Notes: generated by a model from the letters alone, not told the origin. 64,000 nt of DNA from Leucobacter sp. wl10 (GCF_003569785.1 NZ_KZ984001.1:17070-81069); one strand, 5' to 3'. Shown: positions 33,735-42,254, counted from the first letter of the stretch. Numbers and translations are program-made.

Positions 33735-35309
33735 CTATCGTTCGGAGCCTCGCTCGGGTTGCGCCGGCCGCGCGGTCGGCGTCGTGGGTCGGTGCGGCTG
33801 CAGCGGGGTCGGCAGCGGACTGCCCGGCCGGGCCAGTGCCGACCCGGAGGTCGCCCGCTGCACGGCCTCCGTCTCGGGGCCGACCGGTGCCGCGGGCACC
33901 AGCTCCGGCAGTCGCTCGCGCACGGCGTCGAGCCGGACGCCGAGCGCATTGCGGATCTGCGCGGCCTGCCTCGACTCCTCGACCGCGCGGTGCATGTCGT
34001 GGATCGCCTGCGCGGTGCGCATGAGCTGACGGAACAGCATCGCCTCCGCCATCGTGCCCCGACCGCCGGTGGAGGCCATCGCCATGAGCGAGGCGACGCC
34101 GGCGATCGAGCGCAGCGCGTGCGTGCCCCTCGGCGCCGTGTCGCGGGCGCGGATCTGCGCCGTGCGTGCGAGAGTGCGGGCGGCGTCGGCGAGCGGCCCG
34201 GGCTCCGTCTCGAGCCGCTGCGACCAGGCCGCGAACGCCCCGGAGGTCTCGCGCGCGGCCTGTGCCCACGTCGCCCGGTCGCGGGGGTCGACGCCGCGCA
34301 GCTGCTCCCGCAGCGCGGCGACGTCGTCGGTGTACTCGCGCCAGAGATCCGGGCCGGGCTCGTGCTGCTCGCGGCCGGGCGCGACCGGGGTGTAGCGCAG
34401 CGGGTTGCGCCACGTCGCCCGCCACTCGTCGACGGCGGCCTGCGCCGACGCCGGCGTGTCCGGCCAGCCCTGCCGCAGCCGGGGCAGAGTGAGGTCGCGG
34501 GCGAGCCGGCCGCCGCCGTACCAGACGATCGGTTCGCCGGGCTTCGGGCGCAACGCGACCGAGTAGCCGGCGACCACATCGTCGCGGTCGGCCGCGAAGC
34601 GGGGGCGCGCGATCGCCCCGGACTGGTGCAGCCGGCGCACGAACTCCGCCTCATCGGTGCTCGCGGCTGCGGCCGCGCGCACGGTGCGCTCGAGCCGCAC
34701 CGACGCGACCGTCTGCTCGCCGCGCCGTTCGGCGCTGGCCCGCTCCCCTGGCCGTTCGCCCCGCAGCGCCATGTCGGAGCCGCGCGACTCGAGCACCTGC
34801 AAGCCGTGCTCCTGCTCGAGCTCACGGGCGACCTTCTGCGCCCGTGAGTAGTCGTGGTGGATCGACGCCTTCGTACCGTCCTCCCGGATCAGGTTCACCG
34901 CGACGTGGATGTGATCGTTGCCGCGCGCGGAGAGCCCGTGCCGCACGGCAACCCAGCGGCACTGAGCCTTCCCGGAGGCCTCGGTAAAGCCCATCCGGTC
35001 GACGAACTGCTGCGCGATCGCCGACCACTGCTCGTCGCTGAGCTGCCCCTCCACGGCGCGCAGGCTCAGCGAGCAGTGCCAGACGTGACCGCCGGCCACC
35101 TCGACGCCGAACGCGGTGCGCGGCTCGTCGAGGTCACGCGCGATCGCGAGCGCCGTCGCCCGGTCAAGCTCCGCGTCGCCGTAGAACGTGTAGGTGGCGC
35201 TGTCGCCGTTCACCAGGTGCGGCTCGGTGTGCTCGTTGCGCCGCCCCTCCCCCGCGAGGTAACTGAGCAGCCCGCCCATCCGGTCACCGCGGGTCACGTT
35301 CGGCATCAT
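33735..35309 (-). CDS. Conjugative relaxase (MOBP-like mobilisation nuclease)
   Basis: 524 aa. N-terminal relaxase domain: a candidate nicking Tyr in LLSYLAGEG (Tyr17), WHCSLSL (about 77-83), and the metal-binding NDHIHVAVNLI (HxH, about 130-140) of the relaxase 3H motif. The C-terminal 300 residues are Arg/Ala-rich helices without helicase motifs. ATGA overlap with mobC. It should nick oriT, probably the structure at 35787-35821, and lead the strand into the type IV channel. Confidence 0.85.
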   Translation of the reverse strand: MMPNVTRGDRMGGLLSYLAGEGRRNEHTEPHLVNGDSATYTFYGDAELDRATALAIARDLDEPRTAFGVEVAGGHVWHCSLSLRAVEGQLSDEQWSAIAQQFVDRMGFTEASGKAQCRWVAVRHGLSARGNDHIHVAVNLIREDGTKASIHHDYSRAQKVARELEQEHGLQVLESRGSDMALRGERPGERASAERRGEQTVASVRLERTVRAAAAASTDEAEFVRRLHQSGAIARPRFAADRDDVVAGYSVALRPKPGEPIVWYGGGRLARDLTLPRLRQGWPDTPASAQAAVDEWRATWRNPLRYTPVAPGREQHEPGPDLWREYTDDVAALREQLRGVDPRDRATWAQAARETSGAFAAWSQRLETEPGPLADAARTLARTAQIRARDTAPRGTHALRSIAGVASLMAMASTGGRGTMAEAMLFRQLMRTAQAIHDMHRAVEESRQAAQIRNALGVRLDAVRERLPELVPAAPVGPETEAVQRATSGSALARPGSPLPTPLQPHRPTTPTARPAQPERGSER

Positions 35310-35704
35310 GGCTCGGCCAGCCGTTCCACCGCCGCGCTCAGCCTCGGGTAGAGCGCGCGGAACTCCGCGATGACGGCCTCCGCCTCTTTCGGGAAGCGGC
35401 TCTCGGTGTTCGCATACTTCGCCAGCTGGTTCGCGTTGTTCGCGATCGACCCCACCTCGCGCCGTAGCGCGAACAGCTCCGCGATCGCCTGCTTGCGCTC
35501 CGCGCTCGTCTCCACATCGGACGCGAGCGCCGCCTCGAACATGAGCCGCGGCACGTCAACCCCGGCGGCTCGCGCGCGGGCCTCGAGCTCGGCCTGCTCG
35601 CGCGCCGAGGCCTTCACGGTGTAGCGCTTCGCGCGCTTCTCCCCCGCCGGCGCGTTCGCGCGACGACGGCGGCCGAGGATCCCTCCGTGTTCCTGATCAG
35701 GCAT
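35306..35704 (-). CDS. mobC: MobC-like relaxosome accessory protein
   Basis: 132 aa. Basic N-terminus, a ribbon-helix-helix-like segment (KRYTVKASAREQAELEARAR), and the MobC signature VGSIANNANQLAKYAN (about residues 86-101). MobC proteins bind near oriT and open the duplex for the relaxase. First gene of the mobilisation operon, directly beside the candidate oriT. Confidence 0.85.
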   Translation of the reverse strand: MPDQEHGGILGRRRRANAPAGEKRAKRYTVKASAREQAELEARARAAGVDVPRLMFEAALASDVETSAERKQAIAELFALRREVGSIANNANQLAKYANTESRFPKEAEAVIAEFRALYPRLSAAVERLAEP

Positions 35705-35786
35705 CCCAGCACCTCCTCCGCCAGCGCAGCGACCCCGCCTCCGTGCGGGGCGTCTGAGGCCAGTATGCGCCTCGGCTCCCGAAAGG

Positions 35787-35821
35787 GCAAGCGACTTAGT
35801 GCAACTAAGTCTATAGCTTGC
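35787..35821. other. Candidate origin of transfer (oriT)
   Basis: Nested inverted repeats: outer GCAAGC (35787-35792) / GCTTGC (35816-35821), and inner GACTTAG (35793-35799) / CTAAGTC (35805-35811) around TGCAA. It lies 83 bases upstream of mobC, in an AT-richer patch, the usual place for oriT. The nick site is not identified. Confidence 0.55.
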
Positions 35822-35974
35822 TCCGTCAGAGACTCCGCTAGAAGCCGCGTCAGCGGCCCTCCGCTCGCAGAGCGGTGAGAGCGGGAGCCTGCGGCTCCGC
35901 GATCTGTTGGCCGGCTGCGCCGGCGGGCAACTCCGTTGCCTTTCGACTGCGTGATGGTACGCGCAGTTCCCCGA

Positions 35975-36043
35975 CCGTCAAGGGCTTTCGCGGCATATCC
36001 TCCCTCGCTGCGCTCAGTCCGGTATTCCACGTTCCCTTGACGG
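35975..36043 (+). repeat. 5'-leader inverted-repeat element I (before nrdH 1)
   Basis: Arms CCGTCAAGGG (35975-35984) and CCCTTGACGG (36034-36043). The core carries CTTTCGCGGCATATCC and GGTATTCCAC. This is the only copy on the + strand, matching the + strand gene it precedes. Confidence 0.75.
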
Positions 36044-36108
36044 CCGTCTCCCTGCGTGAAGTTCGGCAGGTGCCGAAAGGCAATGGAGATCTGAGAGAGG
36101 AGAGCGCC

Positions 36109-36447
36109 ATGTACGCGAATATCGCTGAGCGAATCGAGGTCGTCGCCGAGGGGTGCGCGGCTCCGGCGGAAGCAGTCGAGGTGGTGGTCTACAGCAAGCC
36201 GAGCTGCATGCAGTGCCAGATGACCTATCGGGCGCTCGACGGTAAGGGCGTCCCCTACCGGGTCGTCGACCTCACCGAGGATACCGAGGCCCTGGCCTAC
36301 GTCACCGAGGAGCTCGGGTATGCGGCGGCGCCGGTCGTCGTCGTCGGCGGCCGCGATCACTGGGCCGGGTTCCGGCCCGATGAGATCGACCGGGCGGCCG
36401 CCGGACTGCTCGAGCAGGGGGTACTGGCTGAGGAGGTGCGGTCGTGA
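36109..36447 (+). CDS. NrdH-type glutaredoxin (copy 1)
   Basis: 112 aa from ATG 36109 with GAGAGGAG upstream. Thioredoxin fold: VVVYSKPSCMQCQMTYRALD with the redox pair CMQC, a cis-Pro region AAPVVVV, and WAGFRPDEID, the NrdH signature (WSGFRP in others). NrdH proteins reduce class Ib ribonucleotide reductase using thioredoxin reductase. A 20-residue N-terminal extension is unusual. It overlaps the next gene by GTGA. The paralogue at 42698 is highly similar. Confidence 0.88.
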   Translation: MYANIAERIEVVAEGCAAPAEAVEVVVYSKPSCMQCQMTYRALDGKGVPYRVVDLTEDTEALAYVTEELGYAAAPVVVVGGRDHWAGFRPDEIDRAAAGLLEQGVLAEEVRS

Positions 36448-36668
36448 ACGGCGAGGCTCCTGAGCCGCTCGAGCTGTTCCTTGTCCCAACGGAGGCGGCG
36501 GCGCAGCTGGGGGTCTCTGTGCGCAAGTTGCGCCGCTTGCGGCAGGCCGAGGTCGGGCCGGCCTACTTCACGATCGGCTCACGCATCCGCTACCTCGCCG
36601 CCGACGTCGCGCAGTGGCGCAGCGACCACCCCGATGGGGTGCAGATCCCCCGTCGACGAGCGGCGTGA
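36444..36668 (+). CDS. Small helix-turn-helix (excisionase-like) protein
   Basis: 74 aa, GTG start overlapping the nrdH stop. HTH_17/MerR-like fold: LVPTEAAAQLGVSVRKLRRLRQ, then a wing YFTIGSRIRYLAADVAQW. Such proteins act as excisionases or small regulators on plasmids. No integrase is present, so regulation is more likely. Confidence 0.75.
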   Translation: MNGEAPEPLELFLVPTEAAAQLGVSVRKLRRLRQAEVGPAYFTIGSRIRYLAADVAQWRSDHPDGVQIPRRRAA

Positions 36669-36732
36669 CAGCTGATGCGAGAGGTTCCTCTCTGGGGAGC
36701 GCGAGGGGCGGCGGGTTGCAGCGGCTGCCGGG

Positions 36733-37143
36733 TCAGTTCCAGTAGCGCGGGTTGAGGACGGTGTCGCCGTCGTAGTCGAGAGCGAGCACGGCGTGTCCGA
36801 GGCGGTCGATCGTGATCTCGTCGATCTTCGCGTGCACGCTCCCGGTGCGGAGCACGCGCACCTCGACGTCGATGAGGTCGAGGGCGGTAAGACTGATCAT
36901 GACGGCCATGCGCCGGGCGGCCTGGCCGCGTCCGCGCTGTGTCATCGGCAGGATCGACGCGATGAACATCAGGCCGCCCATCTGGTCGGTGCCGGGGACG
37001 GCGCGCAGCTCGCGCGCGCCGAGGGAGAACAGGATGCCGGGGCCGAGCGCCTGGCGGAAGTAGTTGCCGATGTGAGCGGCCCGCTCACGCACCTCCGGGT
37101 CATCGGTGAACAGTTCTGCGGCGGTGAATGGGATCTGGATCAT
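36733..37143 (-). CDS. Hypothetical plasmid protein
   Basis: 136 aa from ATG 37143 (AGGGAAGAG upstream). Alpha/beta, with a Met-rich centre (MGGLMFIASILPM) and a C-terminal beta-rich half ending DYDGDTVLNPRYWN. No known domain recognised. Transcribed alone behind leader element A. Confidence 0.6.
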   Translation of the reverse strand: MIQIPFTAAELFTDDPEVRERAAHIGNYFRQALGPGILFSLGARELRAVPGTDQMGGLMFIASILPMTQRGRGQAARRMAVMISLTALDLIDVEVRVLRTGSVHAKIDEITIDRLGHAVLALDYDGDTVLNPRYWN

Positions 37144-37166
37144 GGGCTCTTCCCTCCTAGTTGTTG

Positions 37167-37351
37167 TGCCGTTGATGGCACCTGGTGCCAGCGCGGGCAC
37201 GACGGCGGAGTGCCACTGCAGCGGGGATCCCGCGAGGCCGACCGTCGGGAGAGACGCGGGAGGGCACTGCGTGGAGGGAGCGCGTGCAGCGCGCGACCGG
37301 GCGGTGGCGTGGAGCGGAGGGGCCGCTATGCTGCCGCAGGCATCAACGGCA
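37167..37351 (-). repeat. 5'-leader inverted-repeat element A
   Basis: Arms TGCCGTTGATG (37167-37177) and CATCAACGGCA (37341-37351). Next to the gene-proximal arm is a nested hairpin, GGCACC-TGGTGCC. It begins 23 bases before the ATG of the gene at 36733-37143. Confidence 0.8.
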
Positions 37352-37425
37352 AACACTCGTGCGTAGCACAGGGAGGCGTCGCCCGGTTCGGGCGTCGACG
37401 CGGCCGCCCTCCGTCGGCGGCCGCC

Positions 37426-37475
37426 GCAGCTCGGCGAGCTGCCGTCGTGGGGAGCGCGAGGGGTGCGCCCCTCGC
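37426..37475 (-). repeat. 3' double-hairpin module (after DUF3560 gene)
   Basis: GCAGCTC-GGC-GAGCTGC (37426-37442) and GCGAGGGG-TGCG-CCCCTCGC (37456-37475), 35 bases beyond the DUF3560 stop. Near-identical modules follow three other genes. Confidence 0.8.
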
Positions 37476-37509
37476 CCGCCGCCCGTGCGGGGCGGCGGGC
37501 TGCAGGCGG

Positions 37510-38469
37510 CTATTCGCTCGACTCGGGCGGCGGGTCGCCTGCGGGTCGGTGTTCCTGCACCTCGACCCACGGGCTGCGATCCGTCCAGGAATAGGCGGTC
37601 TCGACGCTCACGGTCTTCGTGTTGACGCGGGCGACCGTCCACCAGTTGCCGCGGATCTTCACGGCGTCGCCCTTCGTGACGTTGTGCGGGCCGTAGTTGG
37701 TGGCGCGGCCGCTCGCGATCTGCTCGGCGCGCACCTGCTCCCAGTAGGCGAGCTGGTCGCGGAGCCGCTCGAGTAGTGGGGCGGCGAGCTCCGCCCGCCG
37801 TGCGACCTGTTCCTCGGTCGGACACACATAGCCCTGCTCGCGGTCGTACCAGTCCTCCACGATCCGCCGTTCGGCGCGGCGAATATCGGCAGAGAGCTTC
37901 TCGATGCGGTTCGCGACGGTGACGGGGGCGTAGCGGGCTCCGGTGGTGTGCGTGGCGGTCTCGGCGCGCCGTGCGGCTTCGGCTGCCTCGGCGTCGGCGG
38001 CGACCGCCTGCCCCATCCTGCGGTGCGCCCGGTCGAGGGCGTTGCGGTGCCGGTTCTCGCTGTGGTGGCCGATCTTGATCGGCTCCCCCATCGGCGGGAG
38101 CGCGTCCCCGGCGGCCTCGGCGCGCGCCCAGGCCTGCGCTGCGGCGTCGTCCTTGCGCTCGGCCTTCGCCTCGAGCGCGACGATGCGCTCGAGCTGTCGG
38201 GCGGCCTTGTCCGCCTCGACTTCGGCGGTGCCGCGCGGGGTGCGGTCGAGCTGCGTCGTCACCTCGTAGCCGGCGGCCTCAAGCGCGGCGACGGTGCGGG
38301 TGATGACGTGATCCTTCGGCAGCCGGTCGCGGCTGTGCGGGACGTACCAGGCTCCGATGCTGCGGCCCCAGCGCCAGCCGTGCGCCTTGAGGATCGGCGC
38401 GGTGCCGTCGCCTCTGGTGGTGCCGTCGATGAGGGTTCCGGCTTCGTCGGTGTGTGTGATGGTGAGCAT
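37510..38469 (-). CDS. DUF3560 domain protein
   Basis: 319 aa from ATG 38469 (GGGAGAG upstream). An N-terminal segment (MLTITHTDEAGTLIDGTTRGDGT, about 1-60) resembles the small domain found in plasmid antirestriction-type proteins. A long charged coiled-coil centre (about 80-210) includes the DUF3560 hallmark IGHHSENRHR. A C-terminal beta domain (VKIRGNWWTVARVNTKTVSVET) follows. It is widespread on actinobacterial plasmids; function unknown. Confidence 0.8.
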   Translation of the reverse strand: MLTITHTDEAGTLIDGTTRGDGTAPILKAHGWRWGRSIGAWYVPHSRDRLPKDHVITRTVAALEAAGYEVTTQLDRTPRGTAEVEADKAARQLERIVALEAKAERKDDAAAQAWARAEAAGDALPPMGEPIKIGHHSENRHRNALDRAHRRMGQAVAADAEAAEAARRAETATHTTGARYAPVTVANRIEKLSADIRRAERRIVEDWYDREQGYVCPTEEQVARRAELAAPLLERLRDQLAYWEQVRAEQIASGRATNYGPHNVTKGDAVKIRGNWWTVARVNTKTVSVETAYSWTDRSPWVEVQEHRPAGDPPPESSE

Positions 38470-38484
38470 GGCTCTCTCCCTTTC

Positions 38485-38656
38485 GTTTTTTGCCCGTGAA
38501 GGCACGCAGTGCCGCGCAGGGAGCGGAGCCGGAGCGCCGGCAACCGTGGAATACCGGAGCGGCGGAGCGCAGCGCGGGACGCGAGGATATGCCGCGAAAG
38601 TGCTGGCGTGCAGGATCGGCGACCGTAGACTGCCGCAGGCTTCACGGTCAAACAAC
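38485..38656 (-). repeat. 5'-leader inverted-repeat element E (before DUF3560)
   Basis: Arms GTTTTTTGCCCGTGAAG (38485-38501) and CTTCACGGTCAAACAAC (38640-38656), 15 of 17 paired. Nested GGCAC-GCA-GTGCC. The core contains GTGGAATACCGG and GGATATGCCGCGAAAG. Confidence 0.8.
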
Positions 38657-38722
38657 GTCCTCGATCGGGGCGCGGCCGGGGATCCGGCCGACCGTCGGCC
38701 GCCCTCTGTCGGCGGCCGCTGT

Positions 38723-38772
38723 GCAGCTCGTCGAGCTGCCATGCCGGGGAGCGCGAGGGGCACGCCCCTCGC
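38723..38772 (-). repeat. 3' double-hairpin module
   Basis: GCAGCTCG-T-CGAGCTGC (38723-38739) and GCGAGGGG-CACG-CCCCTCGC (38753-38772), about 39 bases past the stop of the gene at 38811. Confidence 0.8.
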
Positions 38773-38810
38773 CCGCCGCCCGGACTGGGCGACGGACTGG
38801 GTGTCGCGCG

Positions 38811-39326
38811 TCAGGGCCGGATCTCGCCGCCGATCTGCAGCGCGGCCATGAGTGTTTCGGCGAGATCCCAGAGGGGTTCGATCTCCGCATCGTTGCTGTT
38901 ACCGCTCGCGGCGGCGCAGGCGGCGCGGTGGGCCTCGGCGATCGCTTCCTCGGTCTGCGGGAGCAGCACGGCGAGCTGGCTGTGGCTTTCCTTGGTCGGG
39001 AACACGAGCGATTCCGCGAGCACGCGCATGCGGTAGGCGGGCTGCTGGAATGGGCCGACGAGCACGGCCTCGATGAACGCGGCGATGCCGTTGCGGGCGA
39101 GGGTGTGGGCAAGGCCGGAGTGCTCGCTCCAATCCTTGACGAACACCTCGCCGGGGCGGGCGACGAAGCCGGAGGCGAGCAGGTCGACGGTGAGCACCTC
39201 TTTCTCGCCGGTGTCGGGGTGCACGATCGCCAGGGCGTGCTGGCTGGGGTCGTACTCGATCCGCCCCTCGAGCACGACGTCGTTGAACGTGAGATAGGCG
39301 TTCTCGCGCAGGGTCTTCCAGGTCAT
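38811..39326 (-). CDS. Hypothetical plasmid protein
   Basis: 171 aa; ATG 39326 is preferred of three consecutive ATGs because AGGAG lies six bases before it. Alpha/beta: an N-terminal beta part (YLTFNDVVLEGRIEYDPSQ), a middle acidic segment, then helices with VFPTKESHSQLAVLLPQTEEAI. No known motif. Single-gene unit between a leader element and a 3' hairpin module. Confidence 0.65.
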   Translation of the reverse strand: MTWKTLRENAYLTFNDVVLEGRIEYDPSQHALAIVHPDTGEKEVLTVDLLASGFVARPGEVFVKDWSEHSGLAHTLARNGIAAFIEAVLVGPFQQPAYRMRVLAESLVFPTKESHSQLAVLLPQTEEAIAEAHRAACAAASGNSNDAEIEPLWDLAETLMAALQIGGEIRP

Positions 39327-39341
39327 CATCATCTCCTTGTT

Positions 39342-39534
39342 TTCTTGCCGTTGATGGCACCTGGTGCCAGCGCGGGCGCGATCGCGGAGCGCCGCCGCAG
39401 CGCCGGGCCCCGCGCGGCCGAGCGGAGCGAGAGACGCGCGAGGGCGGCGCGTGGAGGGAGGCTGCGGCGCAGCTGACCGGCGGTGGCGCGCAGCGGAGTG
39501 GCCGCTATGCTGCCGCAGGCGTCAACGGCAAGAA
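39342..39534 (-). repeat. 5'-leader inverted-repeat element B
   Basis: Arms TTCTTGCCGTTGA (39342-39354) and TCAACGGCAAGAA (39522-39534), perfect over 13 bp. Nested GGCACC-TGGTGCC as in element A. Confidence 0.85.
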
Positions 39535-39602
39535 CACGGGCATCGCCCGTGAGGGGTCGGCGACCCGCACGGGTCGTCCGCTCGCCGGCCTCCGTCGTCG
39601 GC

Positions 39603-39653
39603 GTGCAGCTCGTCGAGCTGCACTGTGGGGAGCGCGAGGGGTGCGCCCCTCGC
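39603..39653 (-). repeat. 3' double-hairpin module
   Basis: GTGCAGCTCG-T-CGAGCTGCAC (39603-39623) and GCGAGGGG-TGCG-CCCCTCGC (39634-39653), 34 bases past the stop of the gene at 39687. Confidence 0.8.
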
Positions 39654-39686
39654 CCGCCCGCCGCTCGGGTCGGCGGGCGGTGCGGC

Positions 39687-40010
39687 TCATCCGAAGACGA
39701 GTTCCCCGTAGAGGGCGCGTTGCAGGATCTGGTCGGCGTCCTCGGCGCAGAAGTTGTCGGGGTCGGGGCAGCACAGCGCCCGCGTTCCTCGCGCTTGGGT
39801 GAACACCGCGCGGAGGCGCGTGGCGGTGAGGATGGTCGCGTGCTTCGCCCGGTAGCAGGGGCAGACTCCGGCGGGGTCGTCGCAGTCCGGGGTGCAGTGC
39901 CGCACGCGCAGCGCGCCGCGGCCGAGGCACTCGATCCCCCAGACCCAGGGCGCGTACTGGACGTCGTGGCTGCCGTCGATGGCTTCGGCGAGACTGGTGC
40001 GGTTCGACAT
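39687..40010 (-). CDS. Cys-rich hypothetical plasmid protein
   Basis: 107 aa from ATG 40010. Seven Cys and two His cluster in RHCTPDCDDPAGVCPCYRAKH and ALCCPDPDNFC, which suggests a structural zinc or Fe-S site. No family recognised. Single-gene unit behind leader element C. Confidence 0.6.
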   Translation of the reverse strand: MSNRTSLAEAIDGSHDVQYAPWVWGIECLGRGALRVRHCTPDCDDPAGVCPCYRAKHATILTATRLRAVFTQARGTRALCCPDPDNFCAEDADQILQRALYGELVFG

Positions 40011-40046
40011 GAGGGGGTTTCCCTTCTCTCCACTCCACGAGTCCGT

Positions 40047-40230
40047 CCCGTGAAGGCACGAGAGTGCCGGTCGGAGGGCGCGCTGCAGAGCGCCACCGCA
40101 GCGGCGCACCCCGCGCGACCGAACCGGGTTCGAGGCGCGCGAGGGGGCCGCGTCGAGCCCGGCCGCGCAGCGGGCGGGCGTGCGGTGGCGCGGCGCGGGG
40201 CGCCTCGTAGCCTGCCGCAGGCTTCACGGG
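40047..40230 (-). repeat. 5'-leader inverted-repeat element C
   Basis: Arms CCCGTGAAG (40047-40055) and CTTCACGGG (40222-40230). Nested GGCAC-GAGA-GTGCC. Confidence 0.75.
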
Positions 40231-40305
40231 AAGGGCTCGGGCACCGCCCGCGTGGGGAGGTCGACCCGGCGGGTCGTCCTTGGGCCGGCCTCCGTCGCCG
40301 GCGCC

Positions 40306-40351
40306 GCAGCTCGACGAGCTGCTCGGGGAGCGCGAGGGGCACGCCCCTCGC
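40306..40351 (-). repeat. 3' double-hairpin module
   Basis: GCAGCTCG-A-CGAGCTGC (40306-40322) and GCGAGGGG-CACG-CCCCTCGC (40332-40351), 37 bases past the stop of the gene at 40388. Confidence 0.8.
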
Positions 40352-40387
40352 CCGCCGCGCGGTGCAGCGGGCGAGGGTGCCGTGGAT

Positions 40388-40885
40388 CTAGCAGATCTCG
40401 AATCCGCCGCAGCCGCGGAGGAAGGCGGCGAACCCCTTGACGTTCTCGGCGTCGAAGGGGTAGTGCGTCTCCCAGGCGGGGGTGCGGCCGGTGCCGCTGC
40501 AGCCGTTGCAGCCGCCCTTGCCAGTGTCGGGGTCGCGCGGCTGATCGTAACCGTACTCCTGTCCGATCGCGTCGGTGCGGATGCCTGCGCCGCGGCAGAT
40601 GGTGCACTCCTCATCGGGGAGCGCGCCCACTTCCGCCTCGTACCGCCGGGCGTACTCGGCGACCTTGCCGGAGGCCAGATCGCGTTCGATCGCCTCGGCC
40701 AGTGCGAGCGAGGTCGCCGCGTCGAGCCCGTCGCCGTCGTTGCTGTGCCAGTAGGTGCACGCCTCGGTGAGGTCGGGGTAGGTCGTGAGGAGGAAATCTG
40801 CGAGCGGGTGCCACCACCAGACGTTGTTGCGGAAGTACTCCCCCGCGTCGGTGGTCGGCGCCTTGCCGTATACGTCCATGCCCAT
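40388..40885 (-). CDS. Plasmid protein with DnaJ-like zinc-finger motif
   Basis: 165 aa. N-terminal aromatic segment (MGMDVYGKAPTTDAGEYFRN and WWWHPLADFLL), a helical middle, then CTICRGAG and CNGCSGTG, two CxxCxGxG units like the zinc modules of DnaJ. The C-terminus ends in a Cys (GGFEIC). Widely seen as a hypothetical on actinobacterial plasmids. Zinc binding is likely; function unknown. Confidence 0.7.
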   Translation of the reverse strand: MGMDVYGKAPTTDAGEYFRNNVWWWHPLADFLLTTYPDLTEACTYWHSNDGDGLDAATSLALAEAIERDLASGKVAEYARRYEAEVGALPDEECTICRGAGIRTDAIGQEYGYDQPRDPDTGKGGCNGCSGTGRTPAWETHYPFDAENVKGFAAFLRGCGGFEIC

Positions 40886-40933
40886 TGCTTCGTCTCCTTA
40901 CTGCTGACTGCCAGCTACTTGGTCGCCCTCACG

Positions 40934-41135
40934 TTTTCCTTCCGTGAAGGCACGAAGTGCCGGTGCGGTCACGCAGCGAAGCGCCACCGGGAGCGGCGGG
41001 CCGCGCGCGGCCGAGCTGCAGGCGAGTGACGTGCGAGCACGCGGCGGCAGGCGGGGCCCGAGTATCGGGGTTCGCCGGCCGGTGGCGCGCAGCAGCGGGG
41101 CCGGTATCCTGCCTCCGGCTTCACGGAATGAAAAT
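40934..41135 (-). repeat. 5'-leader inverted-repeat element D
   Basis: Arms TTTTCCTTCCGTGAAG (40934-40949) and CTTCACGGAATGAAAA (41120-41135), 15 of 16 paired. Nested GGCAC-GAA-GTGCC. Confidence 0.85.
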
Positions 41136-41204
41136 CGGGGCACAGCCCCGAGGAGTCGAGTGCGCGCGGTGCGCGCTCCTCCGTGCCGGCCCGGAGGAGG
41201 CCGG

Positions 41205-42000
41205 CTACCGGCCGAGACCGGCGTCGGGCCCGTGTCGCCCGCCGCTGCGGGGGCTCGGGCTGCCGTAGGTGTTCGGTGTCTGCGGTGCCGGTGGTACCGC
41301 GCGCGGAGCCGCCGGGGTGTCCATGCCGGCGATCCGGGCGGCGGTCATCGGGTCGATCCCCGGCGGGCGGATGCCGAGGCGTTCGACGTCGCCCTGGCCG
41401 CGATCATCGCGGCGGGTCACGATGCCCGTGAACATGTCGCACAGCGGGCCGAGGTCGCGCTGTTCGGTAGCGATGCGTGACGCCTCGTTGTTCACCTCGC
41501 CGTGGACGCTGCGCCAGTCGAGGTTCCATCCGGCGTCGGCGGCGATGCGGTTCCAGAGCAGCCGCTGCGCACGTCCGTTGCCCTCGCGGAACGGGTGAAT
41601 ATAGTTCCACTGGTCGTAGTGATAGCTCAGCCGCTCGATGAACTGCGGCCGGTCGAGGCCGCGCAGCATCTGATCCTCGCGCAGCTCACCGGCGGCGAAG
41701 CTCGCGGCCCGGTCGATCATGTGGAAGGGGAGGAAGAACTCGGCGCCCTCGTGCTGCTTGCGCATGTCGATGGCGCAGCTGGCCCGCCCAGTCGTAGACG
41801 TCCTGGAACAGGTGCCGGTGGATGGCTCGGAGCTCGTCGAGATCCCCGGTCGCTCGGACGGGGGTGTCGACGAGTTCGACGGCTCGGGCGAAGGTCAAGG
41901 CGCCTTCGGCCGAGGCGAGGTCGGCGCGCGTGAACGCGCCGACCTCGTTGCGGAGGATCCCGGCGGCCGGGTCGAGGTAGGGGTCGACGATTTCAGGCAA
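41205..42000 (-). pseudogene. fic: Fic-family AMP transferase toxin, frameshifted
   Basis: The frame from TTG 42000 encodes a Fic N-terminus up to LFQDVYDWAGQLR and then reads His/Arg-rich noise. The catalytic half resumes in another frame near 41770 with DMRKQHEGAEFFLPFHMI and the intact active motif IHPFREGNGRAQR. Two bases appear lost where the family reads LRT-IDMRK. Fic enzymes AMPylate targets such as gyrase and topoisomerase IV. The start overlaps the antitoxin frame by 8 bases. Broken unless the shift is a sequencing error. Confidence 0.8.
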
Positions 42001-42188
42001 GGCCGTAGCGTGCTCGAGCGCGCGCTACCAGCTCGTGCGAGTCGATCCGTCCGGCAACGTAGTCGTCGGCGTCGGCGCGGGTGTCGACGTCGACGTGCAG
42101 GCCTTCCATTTCGCCGCTGTGCATGGCGTCCTCGACGATGCGCGCGCTCCTCGGATACGGCGGCTGCGGTGTGCCGGGTGTCGGTCAT
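41993..42188 (-). pseudogene. VbhA-like Fic antitoxin, frameshifted
   Basis: ATG 42188 (AAGGAGG upstream) opens MTDTRHTAAAVSEERA, then the frame is lost in a CGCGCG run. Two bases shifted, the antitoxin continues IVEDAMHSGEMEGLHVDV...ELVARARARYGL and stops at 41993. SGEMEG fits the inhibitory (S/T)xxxE(G/N) motif that blocks ATP binding in Fic proteins. Restart at the internal ATG (MHSGEMEG) could still give a short inhibitor. Confidence 0.75.
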
Positions 42189-42235
42189 GGTCGCCTCCTT
42201 CACGCGCGGGGTTTCTGCTCCTATTCTACCGTGCG

Positions 42236-42254
42236 CCCCTGTCATTGACAGGGG
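42236..42254 (-). promoter_or_regulatory. Operator/promoter of the VbhA-Fic module
   Basis: Perfect 9-bp dyad CCCCTGTCA-T-TGACAGGGG, 48 bases before the antitoxin ATG. On the minus strand, CTGTCA within it and TAGAAT 17 bases downstream form a -35/-10 pair. Suits autorepression; a terminator of ssb is the alternative. Confidence 0.5.

Noticed and set aside
36695..36715. Seventh copy of the GCGAGGGG 3' hairpin
   Set aside because: It has the GGGGAGCGCGAGGGG lead but no CCCCTCGC partner, so it does not form the hairpin; at most a decayed copy.
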